A DNA stretch of 64,000 nt from positions 1-64,000 of the forward strand of contig VXCM01000911.1 in NCBI GenBank assembly GCA_014773175.1, written 5' to 3'. This document shows positions 1-11,047 of this stretch, piece after piece; the first letter of the stretch is position 1; each line of letters opens with the position of its first letter. The notes below the pieces were generated by a model that saw only the letters and a program-made list of their open reading frames with translations, ran no database searches and was not told the origin of the DNA. Origin of the DNA: Lucifuga dentata (lineage: Eukaryota; Chordata; Actinopteri; Ophidiiformes; Bythitidae). The position numbers and the translations under genes were made by a program.

Positions 1-1900
1 GGCGGGAGAGGGGGTGAAAATACGGGAGAAACCCGGGGAAAACGGGAGTGTTGACAGGTATGTCACCGTTAGCTTGTTCCATTCCGAGCAGTGCAAGAAG
101 CAACTCTGAAGACAGTAAAATCGCGTTCTTCTTCCGGTTCACTGAACTGTCAAGTAACTCGTGCGAACGACTTAGTAAATCGTGCGAACAACTTAGTAAC
201 TCACGTTAACTACTTAGTAAGTCGTGCGCACAACTTTTTTTTTTTTTTTTCNTTTTTTTTTTTTTTTTCCTCCTTGAGCCCTTCCGGGCTCCATACGTTT
301 GTTCTCATTGGCTGAGCTGCCTAATTTGCCCTTTTTCAACTCTGAGCCTTTTGTAACTGGGTTATTAATACACTGTTTATATAATTACACAAAATCTGTT
401 TTTCTTTTGTTTTGTTTTTCTTTGCTTTTTCCTCAACTGTTCACTGGTTTACTTGTGTGTCAGCGTCTCCTCCTGCACCCCCCATTCTTCGCGGCTATTA
501 GCTTCCGGTTCCACCCTCCCTCTCCCCTTTTCGCTGTGACTGCTCATGGAAGAGGTGCGAGCAACATTTATCTCACCATACCCAAATATTTATCCACAAT
601 GACCATTATTTTATAACCATCCCAGTATGTAAATTTATCAAATTTGGCATAATATTATATTTAGGAATCTACTGGTATAAATATTTATATGGATTGGCCC
701 TTAAATTTTGTCAAATTTATACAGATTGAGTTAGTGCCCAATATGGTGGCAGGCCGCGTTAATGCTTCCGGTTTCTTTTATTTCTTTTCTGCAGGAGCTA
801 ATGTGGTGCGGAGGATTTTGTTTTATTTATTTCATTTCATTTCATGTCAGGTATGTGTTGCTCTAGTTTGTCGTTTTATTTAATTGTTAATATCAGTTCA
901 AGTTGCCCTTTTCGTCGTTACTGTCTGTGGGAGAGGAGCTGTTCTTGTGTGTGGAGGATTTTTTTTTTTTAATTTCATTTTACCTTATATCAGGAATAAA
1001 AGATCTGTTCAAGAGGAGCCTGCTGTCGGTCCCTTCATTCTATTAACACAACGCAGAGTGATCGCACCTGTCACACTTGGTGCCATGACCTGGACCTATC
1101 TTCGGTTAGCCCTTGTCTGTACTGTGGGGTTCTGAGGCTAGCTTCTCCACTTCACGTTGCTCCGGACGCTCGTTCCACACTTGTCCGGTCGATCCCACCA
1201 CGCACTCTTTGCAAAGTCCACCTGAGCTGAATTCATGTGCTTCTTGGGGTCGCTGTCAAGAGAACCTTTAGAGACAAGACAGTCAGGTTAGTTTTCCTTA
1301 CATCTGCTGGAAGCTTGACATACAAAAGTCCTGCTAATTTTATACAGCTCATTGTTCTTATCTGATGCCAGTCTCATTTAAAGGTTAGTTACCATTGAAA
1401 AATTAATTTCCTCTGAATTCTTTGGTCATTTTTATTCATATACTTTGATTTTGATGTGCACAAACTAACCAAACAATTGAGCAGGTAGTAGAGTTGGCTA
1501 GTTAGCAGTCTCAATTGCCTGAGCCTGGTATTACCATGTTGCGTAGTAGTGTTCCCACAGCATAGCATCAAAATACATAACTAAAAACGGGACAAACTGT
1601 TAACAGTTATCTAATAAAACTCCTTTTATCTACATTGCATTATAACCTGGCAGCATGAGCAACTGCTAACACCTAACATTAGCTAGACAGCTTGATAGCT
1701 AGCTAGCCTAGCACCACTGTTTGCTGTAGAGCTAACCTGTTCCATTGATCCAAGTGCTGGAGAAGCCCCCATTGTTGTGTACCAATTTGTGCCATAGACT
1801 AATCATTCCAAATTAATTATAATAGTAACACATAAACTACCCTGTATACATTCCTCTTTTCATACACAACCAAGGTGGGTGGCTGCATCAGGAAGGCGTA
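1..1900. other. Repeat-derived spacer, no gene recognised
   Basis: The first bases are rich in short CGGGA and GGGAG words, which resemble the end of a DNA transposon, but I cannot name the family. A four-unit 21-bp tandem array follows (listed separately), then a poly-T tract broken by an N. From about 300 to 1300 the sequence is T-rich, with scattered open frames that start at non-ATG codons and have no recognisable protein. Around 1660-1740 there is a cluster of GCTA words like those at the hapstr1 and arpc1a promoters. I found no splice-consistent coding exon here. Confidence 0.4.
153..236. repeat. Four tandem 21-bp units
   Basis: Four direct 21-base units run head to tail (153-173, 174-194, 195-215, 216-236). 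Each begins AGTAA and ends in CTT, and three carry the core CGTGCG. There are no spacers between units, so this is a minisatellite, probably internal to a transposable element, not a CRISPR-like array. Confidence 0.8.
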
Positions 1901-1988
1901 CCAGTCTACTGTTTGCTGCAACTCAGTCTGGGGCCAGTTAATTATTCTCACACTGCAGCCGCACCATAGATTTTTTTATTTAATTTTT

Positions 1989-2020
1989 GCCTTATTTCTT
2001 TCTTTTGAAAGAAATAAGGC
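1989..2020. repeat. Perfect 14-bp hairpin beside a SINE-like tail
   Basis: GCCTTATTTCTTTC (1989-2002) is followed by a four-base loop and its exact reverse complement (2007-2020). The next bases are C-rich, then a stretch resembling the 3' tail of common fish SINEs, ending in the GGAT microsatellite. It is probably part of that dispersed repeat. Confidence 0.6.
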
Positions 2021-2086
2021 ATAGGTTCCAGCCCCCACCCCCACCCCCACCCCCTGACCCTTAACAGAATAAACGGGTAAAGAAAA

Positions 2087-2089
2087 TGG

Positions 2090-2125
<36 letters not shown>

Positions 2126-2131
2126 ATGGAT
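2087..2131. repeat. (GGAT)n microsatellite at a SINE-like tail
   Basis: About ten GGAT units with one interruption. The bases before it (an AATAAACGGGTAAAGAAAATGGAT-type tail) resemble the tail of dispersed teleost SINE copies. Flanking ATTATCTGC words recur on its right side. Confidence 0.7.
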
Positions 2132-2134
2132 ATT

Positions 2135-3590
2135 ATCTGCATAACATCCATCTGCATAACAGCAGATAATGTTAGTGAATAATAGTAGCACCTGTGTTGT
2201 GCCCTCTTACTGAAGTCTTGTAAGATGTGAGATGAATCAGTGATTATCTAATGAAAGCATAGTCATGATTAAGTGTTCAGAACAAATTTGCCATTACTTC
2301 CATGATGATACAACTATAGTGATGACTAACTAGTGAAACTTTAATTTCCAGAAAAAGTATTTATTAACCTAATTCACTTTTAAGTTATAGTTTGTTCACT
2401 AACCTGAGCATCCCAAAAGCTGGTTGAAGGAAAAGCAGAGGACAACAATGAACAAATACTGACTTAAGTTTTACAATTATTATAACAATGTCTCCTTTGC
2501 AAATCTTTGTCAGCAACAGGTGAATTTTAAGGGGAGCATATCTATGTTCTTGGGGTCCTATTCTGTTAACACATATTAAGGGTGTGTTAACAGAATAACT
2601 CTAACCCATTATGTGCTCTATTGTGCTATATAGAGCTGGGGAACATAGGAANAACAGAATAACTCTAACCCATTATGTGCTCTATTGTGCTATATAGAGC
2701 TGGGGAACATAGGAATGACTCCATTTTAAGCTAATGTAAGCCTAGCTCTCCCCAGCTCAGCCAGCTTCCACCCCAAAATTAGATTTTCTGGCTTCAGTAA
2801 CTGAAAAAGATAACAGGGATCATTAACCACATTCATGCAATCCTATAGGTCAATTGTAGCTCTGATTACTTATGTTAGTTTATATCATTAGTTTTTATAA
2901 AGTCAGCACGTTCCTTTATGGTCATTTTCTCACTTAATAGTGTGGAGCTCTGTGAGTTCATAATAAACCATGTATTAATTCATGTATTAATTCATGCTGA
3001 ATTTTGCATTTGCTAATGCATACATTATGCATGACTGATGTAATGCTATTAAAAAGTGTCACCCTATTGTTTAACTCTTCTGTATAGATCATTTTCTTCA
3101 CACTATTTAAGTTAAATAATAACTCATTTTTCAGTGTGGTTGCCTTTAGACGGTAGAAGAGCTTTGATCTTAGCAACAGGAAGAGACCTTTGTTATAATA
3201 ATCATTCTAGTAATGCCCTTATGTATTCTGAATGCATAATTCAAGTGCCAGCACAGCACAAAAGTATTCGTTTAATATTAGGCAAACCCAAATGAGTAAT
3301 CAAAGATGGTCTTGCACCAAGAAAATATTGAGCTCGGGTTCGGACATTTTCCTGGAACAGAATGCGAGAGCTGAGAGCTACTTAACCAAGACATTTGCGT
3401 CTAGAATTACTGCATCAAAGCAAAGTAGTTTATATCTACACAGGATTCTGCAATGTGTGTGTAAATATTTGGGAAAACCAAATGATGTTTTGAATTATTG
3501 CAGCTCAAAGAAGTCTAACTTTGCAGCTAGCTGAGAGTAGACAATTGAGAAAACCCCATTATGTGTCTGTAAAATGAATTTTCTATGCAT
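2135..3590. other. Intergenic, AT-rich, no gene seen
   Basis: No recognisable exon. The only notable structure is an exact direct duplication at 2589-2651 and 2653-2715 separated by one N, which is an assembly join. Open frames here have no family resemblance and low coding quality. Confidence 0.4.
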
Positions 3591-5250
3591 CCACTCATCC
3601 ATTTCATTTATCCGGGCCAAGGAAGGTGTGGCATCAGCAGGAAAAGCAGAAAAAAAATGCCTGGATAACTTTTCCTCAGCAACTTCCTCCAACAACTTCC
3701 AGATACTCATGGGGACCCTGGGGTTATGGCAAGCTTGACCTAATGCCAAACCCTTACTCTGAGGCTATAAGGATGAGCAGATCACAGCAGTGACCCTTGC
3801 ACCTCATGTTCCTGCAGCATCTCTGTCAGGATACCTCAGGGAACACAGTTGTAAGCCTTTCTAAATCCACAAAACACATTTAGAGAGGATTACAAAATTC
3901 CCTTGACTCCTTTGTTATCTGTGCTAGGGGGAAAAAGTTAGTTCACTGCTTGCCAGCCAGCCAGGAAGGAAGCCACATGGCTTCTGCTGAATCTCAGGTT
4001 CAGTGTTTGAAGTACAATTTCTCTCCGAATCTAATATATTCTTTTCAAATCAGTTTCTCTTCTTACTCTAGATAAAGGAGATAATTCCAGAAATATTTTA
4101 GTCATGTCTTATTCAGTTTGCAGTGTCCACGTTATCAAGGATTGGCCTTGCCAACAATGGGTTTCAGTTCATCGAGGACTACCAGGTGGGTCACTGGGGA
4201 CAGGTTCCCTCAGAGCTGCCTTGCTGACAATTCTACAGACCTGTTTCACGCAAGTAGTCTACATATAGGTATCTGATGTTGACATCAGCTCCAAGAGACA
4301 ATATTGCCTTATGTTACTGCTGCTTGTGAAACCCATTTATCTCCAAAATCACCAAAATAGAGATGTGTGGTCCTCAGCACAGAAATACTTAAGGTGTATA
4401 GCGTGTGTAAGCTATGTAAACATGGACGGTGCTATACTGTATACTGTGTACACAAAAACACAATTCAAACACATTATAATGGCCAGTTCAAAGACAGAAA
4501 ATGTCTGGTATATCATCATGAAATTTGAGCGTATAAGACAGAATGCAGCATGTAAATATAAGGACTCAAATAGTTACAGGAAAGTAGACAAATATAAATT
4601 AAATTACATGTGTATATATATATATAAAACAGTTGACTTTTTTTTTGGAAAATGGGGGCTGCCACCATGTCTGCCAACCCAAAGACACAGGTCCTCAAAT
4701 TATTCACCCAAGATTGATGTGATGTGCAAAACACATAGCATGTCAAGACAAGTGTCTCATCCTCTTCTGCATCTTTCCACAAACAAACAACCCTTGGAGA
4801 TGGGTTCAGAGCCCTGAGAATCATCTAACACTACTTCATGATTGATGGGTATGTCTACCAGATTTAGCAGTTCCTCAAAGTCTGCAGGCTTTCTGACATT
4901 GTTGAAGATCATTGTGTCCTCGTCTTTGCAGAGCACAGCCAGGGCAATGGGCTGCTTTTTATTTCTGGTTCACCAAAAGCAGTTCAAAAACGTCCCATGA
5001 ACCCTCCTGACAGGTGTTTTCTACAGTCTCTCCATAGTCCTCCTAATCCCGAGCTTTTGACCTCCTGCAGCTATTACAGCTCAACCCTTTGTCCTTACTT
5101 TCCTGTAACTAACTTAGGTGGGAGATTTGCTTCCTCAGCTTGACCCCAGAGTCTTCGATCTAGCTGTTTCTTTATATACAATCTCTGGCTTGGATTGTAT
5201 ATAACAATACAAACCTCATACATCAAGTGTTCTTGATGTATGAGATTTAC
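3590..5250 (-). mobile_element. Probable decayed LINE, reverse orientation
   Basis: Several stretches resemble, in reverse orientation, the reverse-transcriptase region of fish non-LTR retrotransposons: around 3690-3790, 3850-3990 and 4850-5080. No intact reading frame remains; the track is broken by stops and insertions. Two adjacent short hairpins at 5173-5203 and 5215-5244 lie at its upstream side. The assignment rests on remembered consensus fragments, not an alignment, so family (L2/Rex-like) and exact ends are uncertain. Confidence 0.35.
5215..5244. repeat. Perfect 13-bp hairpin (second of a pair)
   Basis: CTCATACATCAAG, loop TGTT, then its exact reverse complement. An 11-bp perfect hairpin (TATATACAATC ... 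GATTGTATATA) lies just upstream at 5173-5203. Both sit in the LINE-like region. Confidence 0.6.
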
Positions 5251-5680
5251 ATAGTTATGAACTTGACAATCTTCCTCAAAGTTCCCATTCACCAGCAGAT
5301 TCTCGGATTGCTGCCATGTTAAACACTGACGACTTACTGGCCACAACTTCACATCCTTAACCTCCACTTGGACACAAAAGAAGAAAAAAATTTGTACTAT
5401 TGGAATGAAAAACAAAATCTGTTTTAAAGATTTGATTTGATTTTTTCAAGTTGGAGTGTCAGGACAGTTTTGGCAGGAAGGATTGAGTGTGAGTGATCAG
5501 ACCTGTAAAACAGTGCAGGTCAAACATATTGAAGAGTAACATCTTAGAAAGTCCCAACAGGTAGCTTACTAAAAAATTTAAAATGTACCACAATGAAATC
5601 TTCAGGGACAAAATATGGGGGAAATGGAATAGTACTAAAAGCAGAAAGTGGGGTTGTGTGTGTAAGGGAGTGTGTGTGTN

Positions 5681-5745
<65 letters not shown>

Positions 5746-8000
5746 TAAGTGAGCGAGTGAACATGTAGAGGAAAGCTGCTGCTATCAGACTCTTGTCAGG
5801 TCCTGTTGGTCCTGCAAAATGACTTGTGCAGCACTTACACTCTCCAGCACCCCCTACCTATATGTCTCACTCACACACTCTCACTCTCTGTCAGTCTCAT
5901 CCTGTTTTTCCTCTGTCTTTATACATTCCTCCTTTTCTCACATCATTAGTCTCGTCTCTTCTTGTCCTCTCCTATAGGAGCTCAGAGAGGATTTGGGTCT
6001 CTCCTCCTAGACTCACCTACATCCTTTCATCCTGTTCCCTCCCCTCATCCTCCTCCTTACTCCCCTCTCCCTTCTTTCCTTCTCTCTTCTCTGTCTTCTC
6101 CTTGCTTAACCTGTTTCCTGAGTCCAAAAAATAAACCCACACACTCAAGCAAGCAAACACACACACACACACCCTGACAGACACAGTGTCTCTCATGCAC
6201 TACACGCCAGGCACGCACACAGAATCAAACCCAAACCTATCTGCAGCCAGCAGCACATCTAATCCTCGTGCTTGGGGAAGAGGAGGACCTCGCAAATGTT
6301 CCACCATTCAATTTCTTTTCTCTCTTCTTTCTCAATCATTTTCTCCATGCTTTCATGCATGCCCAACCTCTGGCTGTTGTTTTTAGATTATAAGGACATC
6401 TTGGAACAGCTCCTACTTGTCAGCTTTTCGTGTCTGATAGATTTCATTCACTTGCCACAAAGAGAGGGCAAAATGCAGGTTGTCACTATACAGGCTAGTT
6501 TTAATTATCAACATACATAATCGATGAAATGTGCTGGCAGAGTGTTTGGGTGGAAAGAAAACCTGCATCCTATAAGCCCTCTGTGGCCCATGACTGAAAG
6601 TCACTGGTCTTGTAGTGATGTCTGGTGATGTTGTCCCTCCTCCCGCTGTGCTGGATGCTGCTGCCACCCTGTGGCTATGAAGTAGAACCACAGGCCCCTT
6701 TATAATAACCGTTTGATTTTTTTGAGGAGTTGCATCACGATCCCCTCCTTTGCACCCCCACCCTCACCACAGCCACCCCAGGCACCTCCATCCCTCAATC
6801 CCTCCCTCTATCACCACCACGACCACCACAACCCCTCCTCTCTGGGTTGGATAAATATTGCTGGAAGATATATAACGTGTTGCTATGGTGATCAGCTCAT
6901 GTTTTTTTTTTTTCATTGCATTTGTGGAAGACAGGGACATGCTGGTGCACAGGGAGCTCTAAAGATCTAGTGCGTGCGTGTGTGTACATTGTGCATGTGT
7001 GTTCATGTGTGTGTGTGTGTGTGTGTGAGCGCGCGCGCTCAAGTATGTTTAGGTTAGAGAGAGGGGGAGAGAGAGAGAGAGAGAGAGAAGGAGGGAGAGG
7101 GGGCTCCTTTTGAAGAGAGGAACATTCACAAAAACGTTGCATATCCAAAAATAGGAAACAGTCTTTCAGTCGTTGTGTTTTCAAGCACGCCACACTCTGC
7201 TCACCTACCGATAACAGCTCTGATTACCAGCTGTCTCTAGGGAGTGTTTAACCTCTCTTCCTCCTCTCCTCCTTCCAATCCTCTGTCTTCTCCACCCTTC
7301 CATTTCCCCCAACTACCCTTGCTCTCCGGCTGCTCTTTCTCTCTGGAGACACATTCCCAGTCTGCCCAATTGGATTCTGTTTATGTGCATGTGTTAATGT
7401 GTGTGTTTGTGTCTCTTCGTGTGTAAATGTGATGATGTGTGTGTGTGTGTGTAGAAGCATGCTGTCCTCTATCAATTAGTGCAAGCTGGTGCAGCAATTA
7501 TGATTACCCATTGTGTTTACGTCTGTGCACATCCACACATGCACACAGGGGATAACTAGTGCATCATTGATCGCCAGCTGTCTGCCATTGAAGATTCCCT
7601 GTTGGTCAAGCCCACGCAGACACAGTAGCTGTGATGGAATGGATGTGTGTGTGTATGTCTGTGTGTCTGCTATGTCTTTAATGGTTCACAAAACACACCA
7701 CCAACTCTCTCTTTCAGACCAGACGGCACCCCAGGAGACACCTATATATATGTGTGTGTGTGTGTGGTGAGTTGATATCAGCTCAGCCCAGATGGCCATC
7801 TTCAAGGGGTTTTCTGGAACATTCAGACACTTGTTGCTTCTCCTCATGTCTCTTTCTCTCCCTCACTTTTTCTCTCATTCCTACACACACACACACACAC
7901 ATAGCTTCTTTTGAAGTGTGGAACAGCTTGTGGTCAGCTCTGCTTTTCTTCCATGGTTCCATCAAATCGTAGCCTTTAGACTAGTGCCTTTAGATACATG
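5250..8000. other. Microsatellite- and pyrimidine-rich spacer
   Basis: This stretch is dominated by simple sequence: (GT)n at 5662-5741 split by an N at 5680, C/T-rich DNA at 5860-6130, (AC)n near 6155-6172, (GT)n at 7003-7027, (AG)n at 7064-7088, (GT)n at 7437-7452 and (AC)n at 7884-7902. The open frames in it are repeat translations such as runs of TH or CV. I see no exon. Confidence 0.6.
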
Positions 8001-11000
8001 ATGAAACAAAAACAACCATGCAGTGTTACAAAAGGAAATAGAGCAGATATTCTCAGTGGATATGGTGTAAGACATTCTCTTCAGTGCAGCACTTTGTTCT
8101 CCTCTGCAGTGGACTGACAGAATTAGTGGATCTAACAGGATAGTAGGACTTGCCTCAGGCAAGCCCAGAGGTTTGAGGTCAAATATGTAGTAATGACCTG
8201 GTAGCACATCAAAAGCTATGTTACATCGCATCATTATAATCATAGCTATGGTAGTATTTTGTCATGAGAAACAGCATTGTTACATTTCTGAGAGCTGTTG
8301 CTTGTCCTAGCATTGGGATCAAACCTGTTCTCAAATCAGTAACTGAAATGAAACAGAATATCTAAAAACACTATTGCTTTGCAAGGTTTGAGGGAAGATT
8401 GCATCTATCAATATTTTTTCACATCTTTACCCCCAAAGACAAGGCACAGCCAGGTGAAAACATGTAACTTTATGTATCATGCATGGCTGTCTTAATCAGT
8501 CTAAGTGTAGAATGTTGAGTCACAGACACCCTTGTCAAGGTGACCTAGTACCTACATAATGACAATGTTAAATACTGAGTGTCTGTTTAATCTCTGCTGG
8601 TTTTCTCACCTCTGGTGTTTCATTACGGCATCATTTTAATCTGCCCTTGGACAGTCTGTCACCCTGTGTAAATAATATTTAAGTGAATTAATCTCATTTG
8701 CTGGAAGCAGGGATTATGCCTCTGCAGAGCAAAGTACAACTACATTCTTTTTTTTTAACATATTGAAGATGGAAAGAGGAAAATCATAGTAACATTGAGT
8801 GAGGAAATTAAATGATCCTGCTGGGAACAAAATGTATTAAACCAAATACACCACTTTGCCTCTAGACATTACTGAAGTATCTAGATGGAATAAAGGCAGA
8901 TTGGAGTTAAAAGGTACATAATATTCATTCCCCCATTATGAAAAATTCCCCTTACAAAAAGTTTTAATGGAAATAATGTTCATGTCTGCAGTTGAAAAAA
9001 AATAAATTTTGTTTGCATAATGAAGATATTGTCCGTCAATTATTGTGCAAGAAAAATAAACTAGCAAATCTTTGTCGCCACCATGTGTTGAAAAGTTGTA
9101 CTGCATTAAATTCCCCTGTTTCAGTTGTCATTCGTTGACGTCTCTGCAACACGATACTATAAATCGCAGCTACACAGCAATTACAGGACGGTTTGGTGTA
9201 TACAGCCACTACACTGCTCACTCAGCAAATCCATTATATTTTGCTCTTTGGTAAATGACTACTGATTTATTAAAACTTAATATGTACAACACATTCAGCT
9301 CTGTCAAGTGCTTAAAGTAAGGAACATGGCATGTTAACTGAGCATGTGCTGGAATATATAATTCCCCAAACTCCAAAAGACTTTTCCAATTCATTGTATT
9401 CTATAACCTCATGTTCTTAAATCACAGAAAAATCAATTTGACAATAAAGATTAACCTGCATGAAACTAAACCCTTAGCAAGCAGGTGATGCAAAGTCTCA
9501 GTAAGATATCAAATATGACTCAGAAAATCCAAAGACAGAACTATTACACGCTTGTACTTTCTTTAATGCCAGAATCATTATTGTACATGGACATCCCAAT
9601 GGATTTGCACTTCTTTCTTTTTACAATATGTACCACATATAACAGCACCTACATGTTATTTACACACATTAGATGAGGGTGCAAAGCAGTGTTTGAAATT
9701 AGCAATTTACTCACTGATTACAGGACATAAAACAAGTGCTTCAAGCCTTACCGAACCATCAACGCCAACAGGTCATGATGCTACTAACAGAAAATAAAAA
9801 ATAATCACAGCCATCGGCCCTCATCGTTGTCTAGGCTCACGGTGAAATCGCAAGTGTAACAGTGTAGCAACACTTGCCTTACTTCAAGATACAAAAGAAT
9901 GGCAATGCACCACAGTCTGAGTTCTAATCAATAATCCAAAATATAAGCAAAAAGTAGGTAGAATGGAAAACTTTGAAAAGTAATTAGGAAAAATCTCTTC
10001 ATGCAAAGACTGACAAAAGGCAAAACCTAACCATGAGTCAAATGTGTTTTGAAGACGACATATACTCTCATCTGGATTGTTTGTAAACATGAAAATACAC
10101 AAGTGAGGGTGCAATAAGAAAATTTAAATTAAGTTGATAGAGAGTAAAAGGACCTGGGTATTTAGGCAAAGAATGTGTTGTTGCCAGTACATCTTGTGTT
10201 GGTCTCTTCTCACACAACTGAAGTGTCAGCTGAGGCTTGTCAGTATTGGTAGTCAGTTGTGTACTTGGACTGAACTGGTGATCAAACCTTGTTTTAAGCT
10301 GAAAAGAACTAAAAATAAGAACTACAAAATTTGAGAATATAGTTAGAGCAACTGGGTGCTGAATTTGCAAGAACCCTGCAAACACACACACAGTCACACA
10401 ACAACCAGAGATACTGTAGCAGCGTCCTCAAAGGCAAAGACAAATACAATACAGTAAGTGGCAGTTCTGCTGTCAGCTATGCAAACACACAGAGCAGCAG
10501 CACACTGAGATACACACCCTGACAAGTGTTTTAAGTTGAGCTACACAGCAGGGAGGTTTGGCCTCCAAAAGAGCTCAGGTTTCAATCCAGTCTGGTTTGG
10601 CCTCACAGAGGAGGAAGTATGCTTCATGAATGAAGGGAAGAAGAAAGCAAATAGTTGTCAATATCCATCTTTTTATCAGATGTAAAGCACAAAGGGGTCT
10701 GGGCCAAATTAACAATCTAATAACATCCTACCATTTAAAGTCTAGTAGCATGTGAACACAGAGGTGTGCTCTGTGATCACATCCTACCAGATCTACTGAA
10801 GGGAAGCAAACAAACATGAAAGAAAAATTTCTTCTGTAGAGAAGATGTATGAGATATCAGAGGGGAAAAGTAAGAAAAAGACAGAATTATGGATGGTTTA
10901 TAGTTTTCTTTTTCCTTATTTGTAGCATCCACAACAAAAACAAAAAGAAGAAAGATTTGATTGGTTGGTCAAGGCATCAGTCCTTATCAGTTATCCAGTC

Positions 11001-11047
11001 GGCCATCAAAGAGAGGTCAGAAGAGGGATTTCAGGTGTAGGAAGAGT
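8000..11047 (-). other. Spacer and probable 3' UTR of hapstr1
   Basis: No coding exon recognised. The right part directly follows the hapstr1 stop codon on the minus strand and is likely its 3' UTR, which is long in the mammalian orthologue. A minus-strand AATAAA lies near 9265 (TTTATTAAAA on the plus strand). A 45-base segment at 10265-10309 recurs with three mismatches at 11335-11379 in hapstr1 intron 3. How far the transcript extends cannot be fixed by eye. Confidence 0.35.

Noticed and set aside
153..236. Short regular repeats resembling a CRISPR array
   Set aside because: The units are contiguous with no spacers, and the genome is a vertebrate's; it is a minisatellite.
4311..4817. 168-codon plus-strand ORF
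   Set aside because: It starts at a non-ATG codon, has no family resemblance, is AT-rich and lies inside LINE-like sequence.
5459..5768. TH/CV repeat proteins
   Set aside because: Both strands are open only because (GT)n has no stop codon; the same holds for the AC and GT frames near 24 kb, 40 kb, 46 kb and 61 kb.
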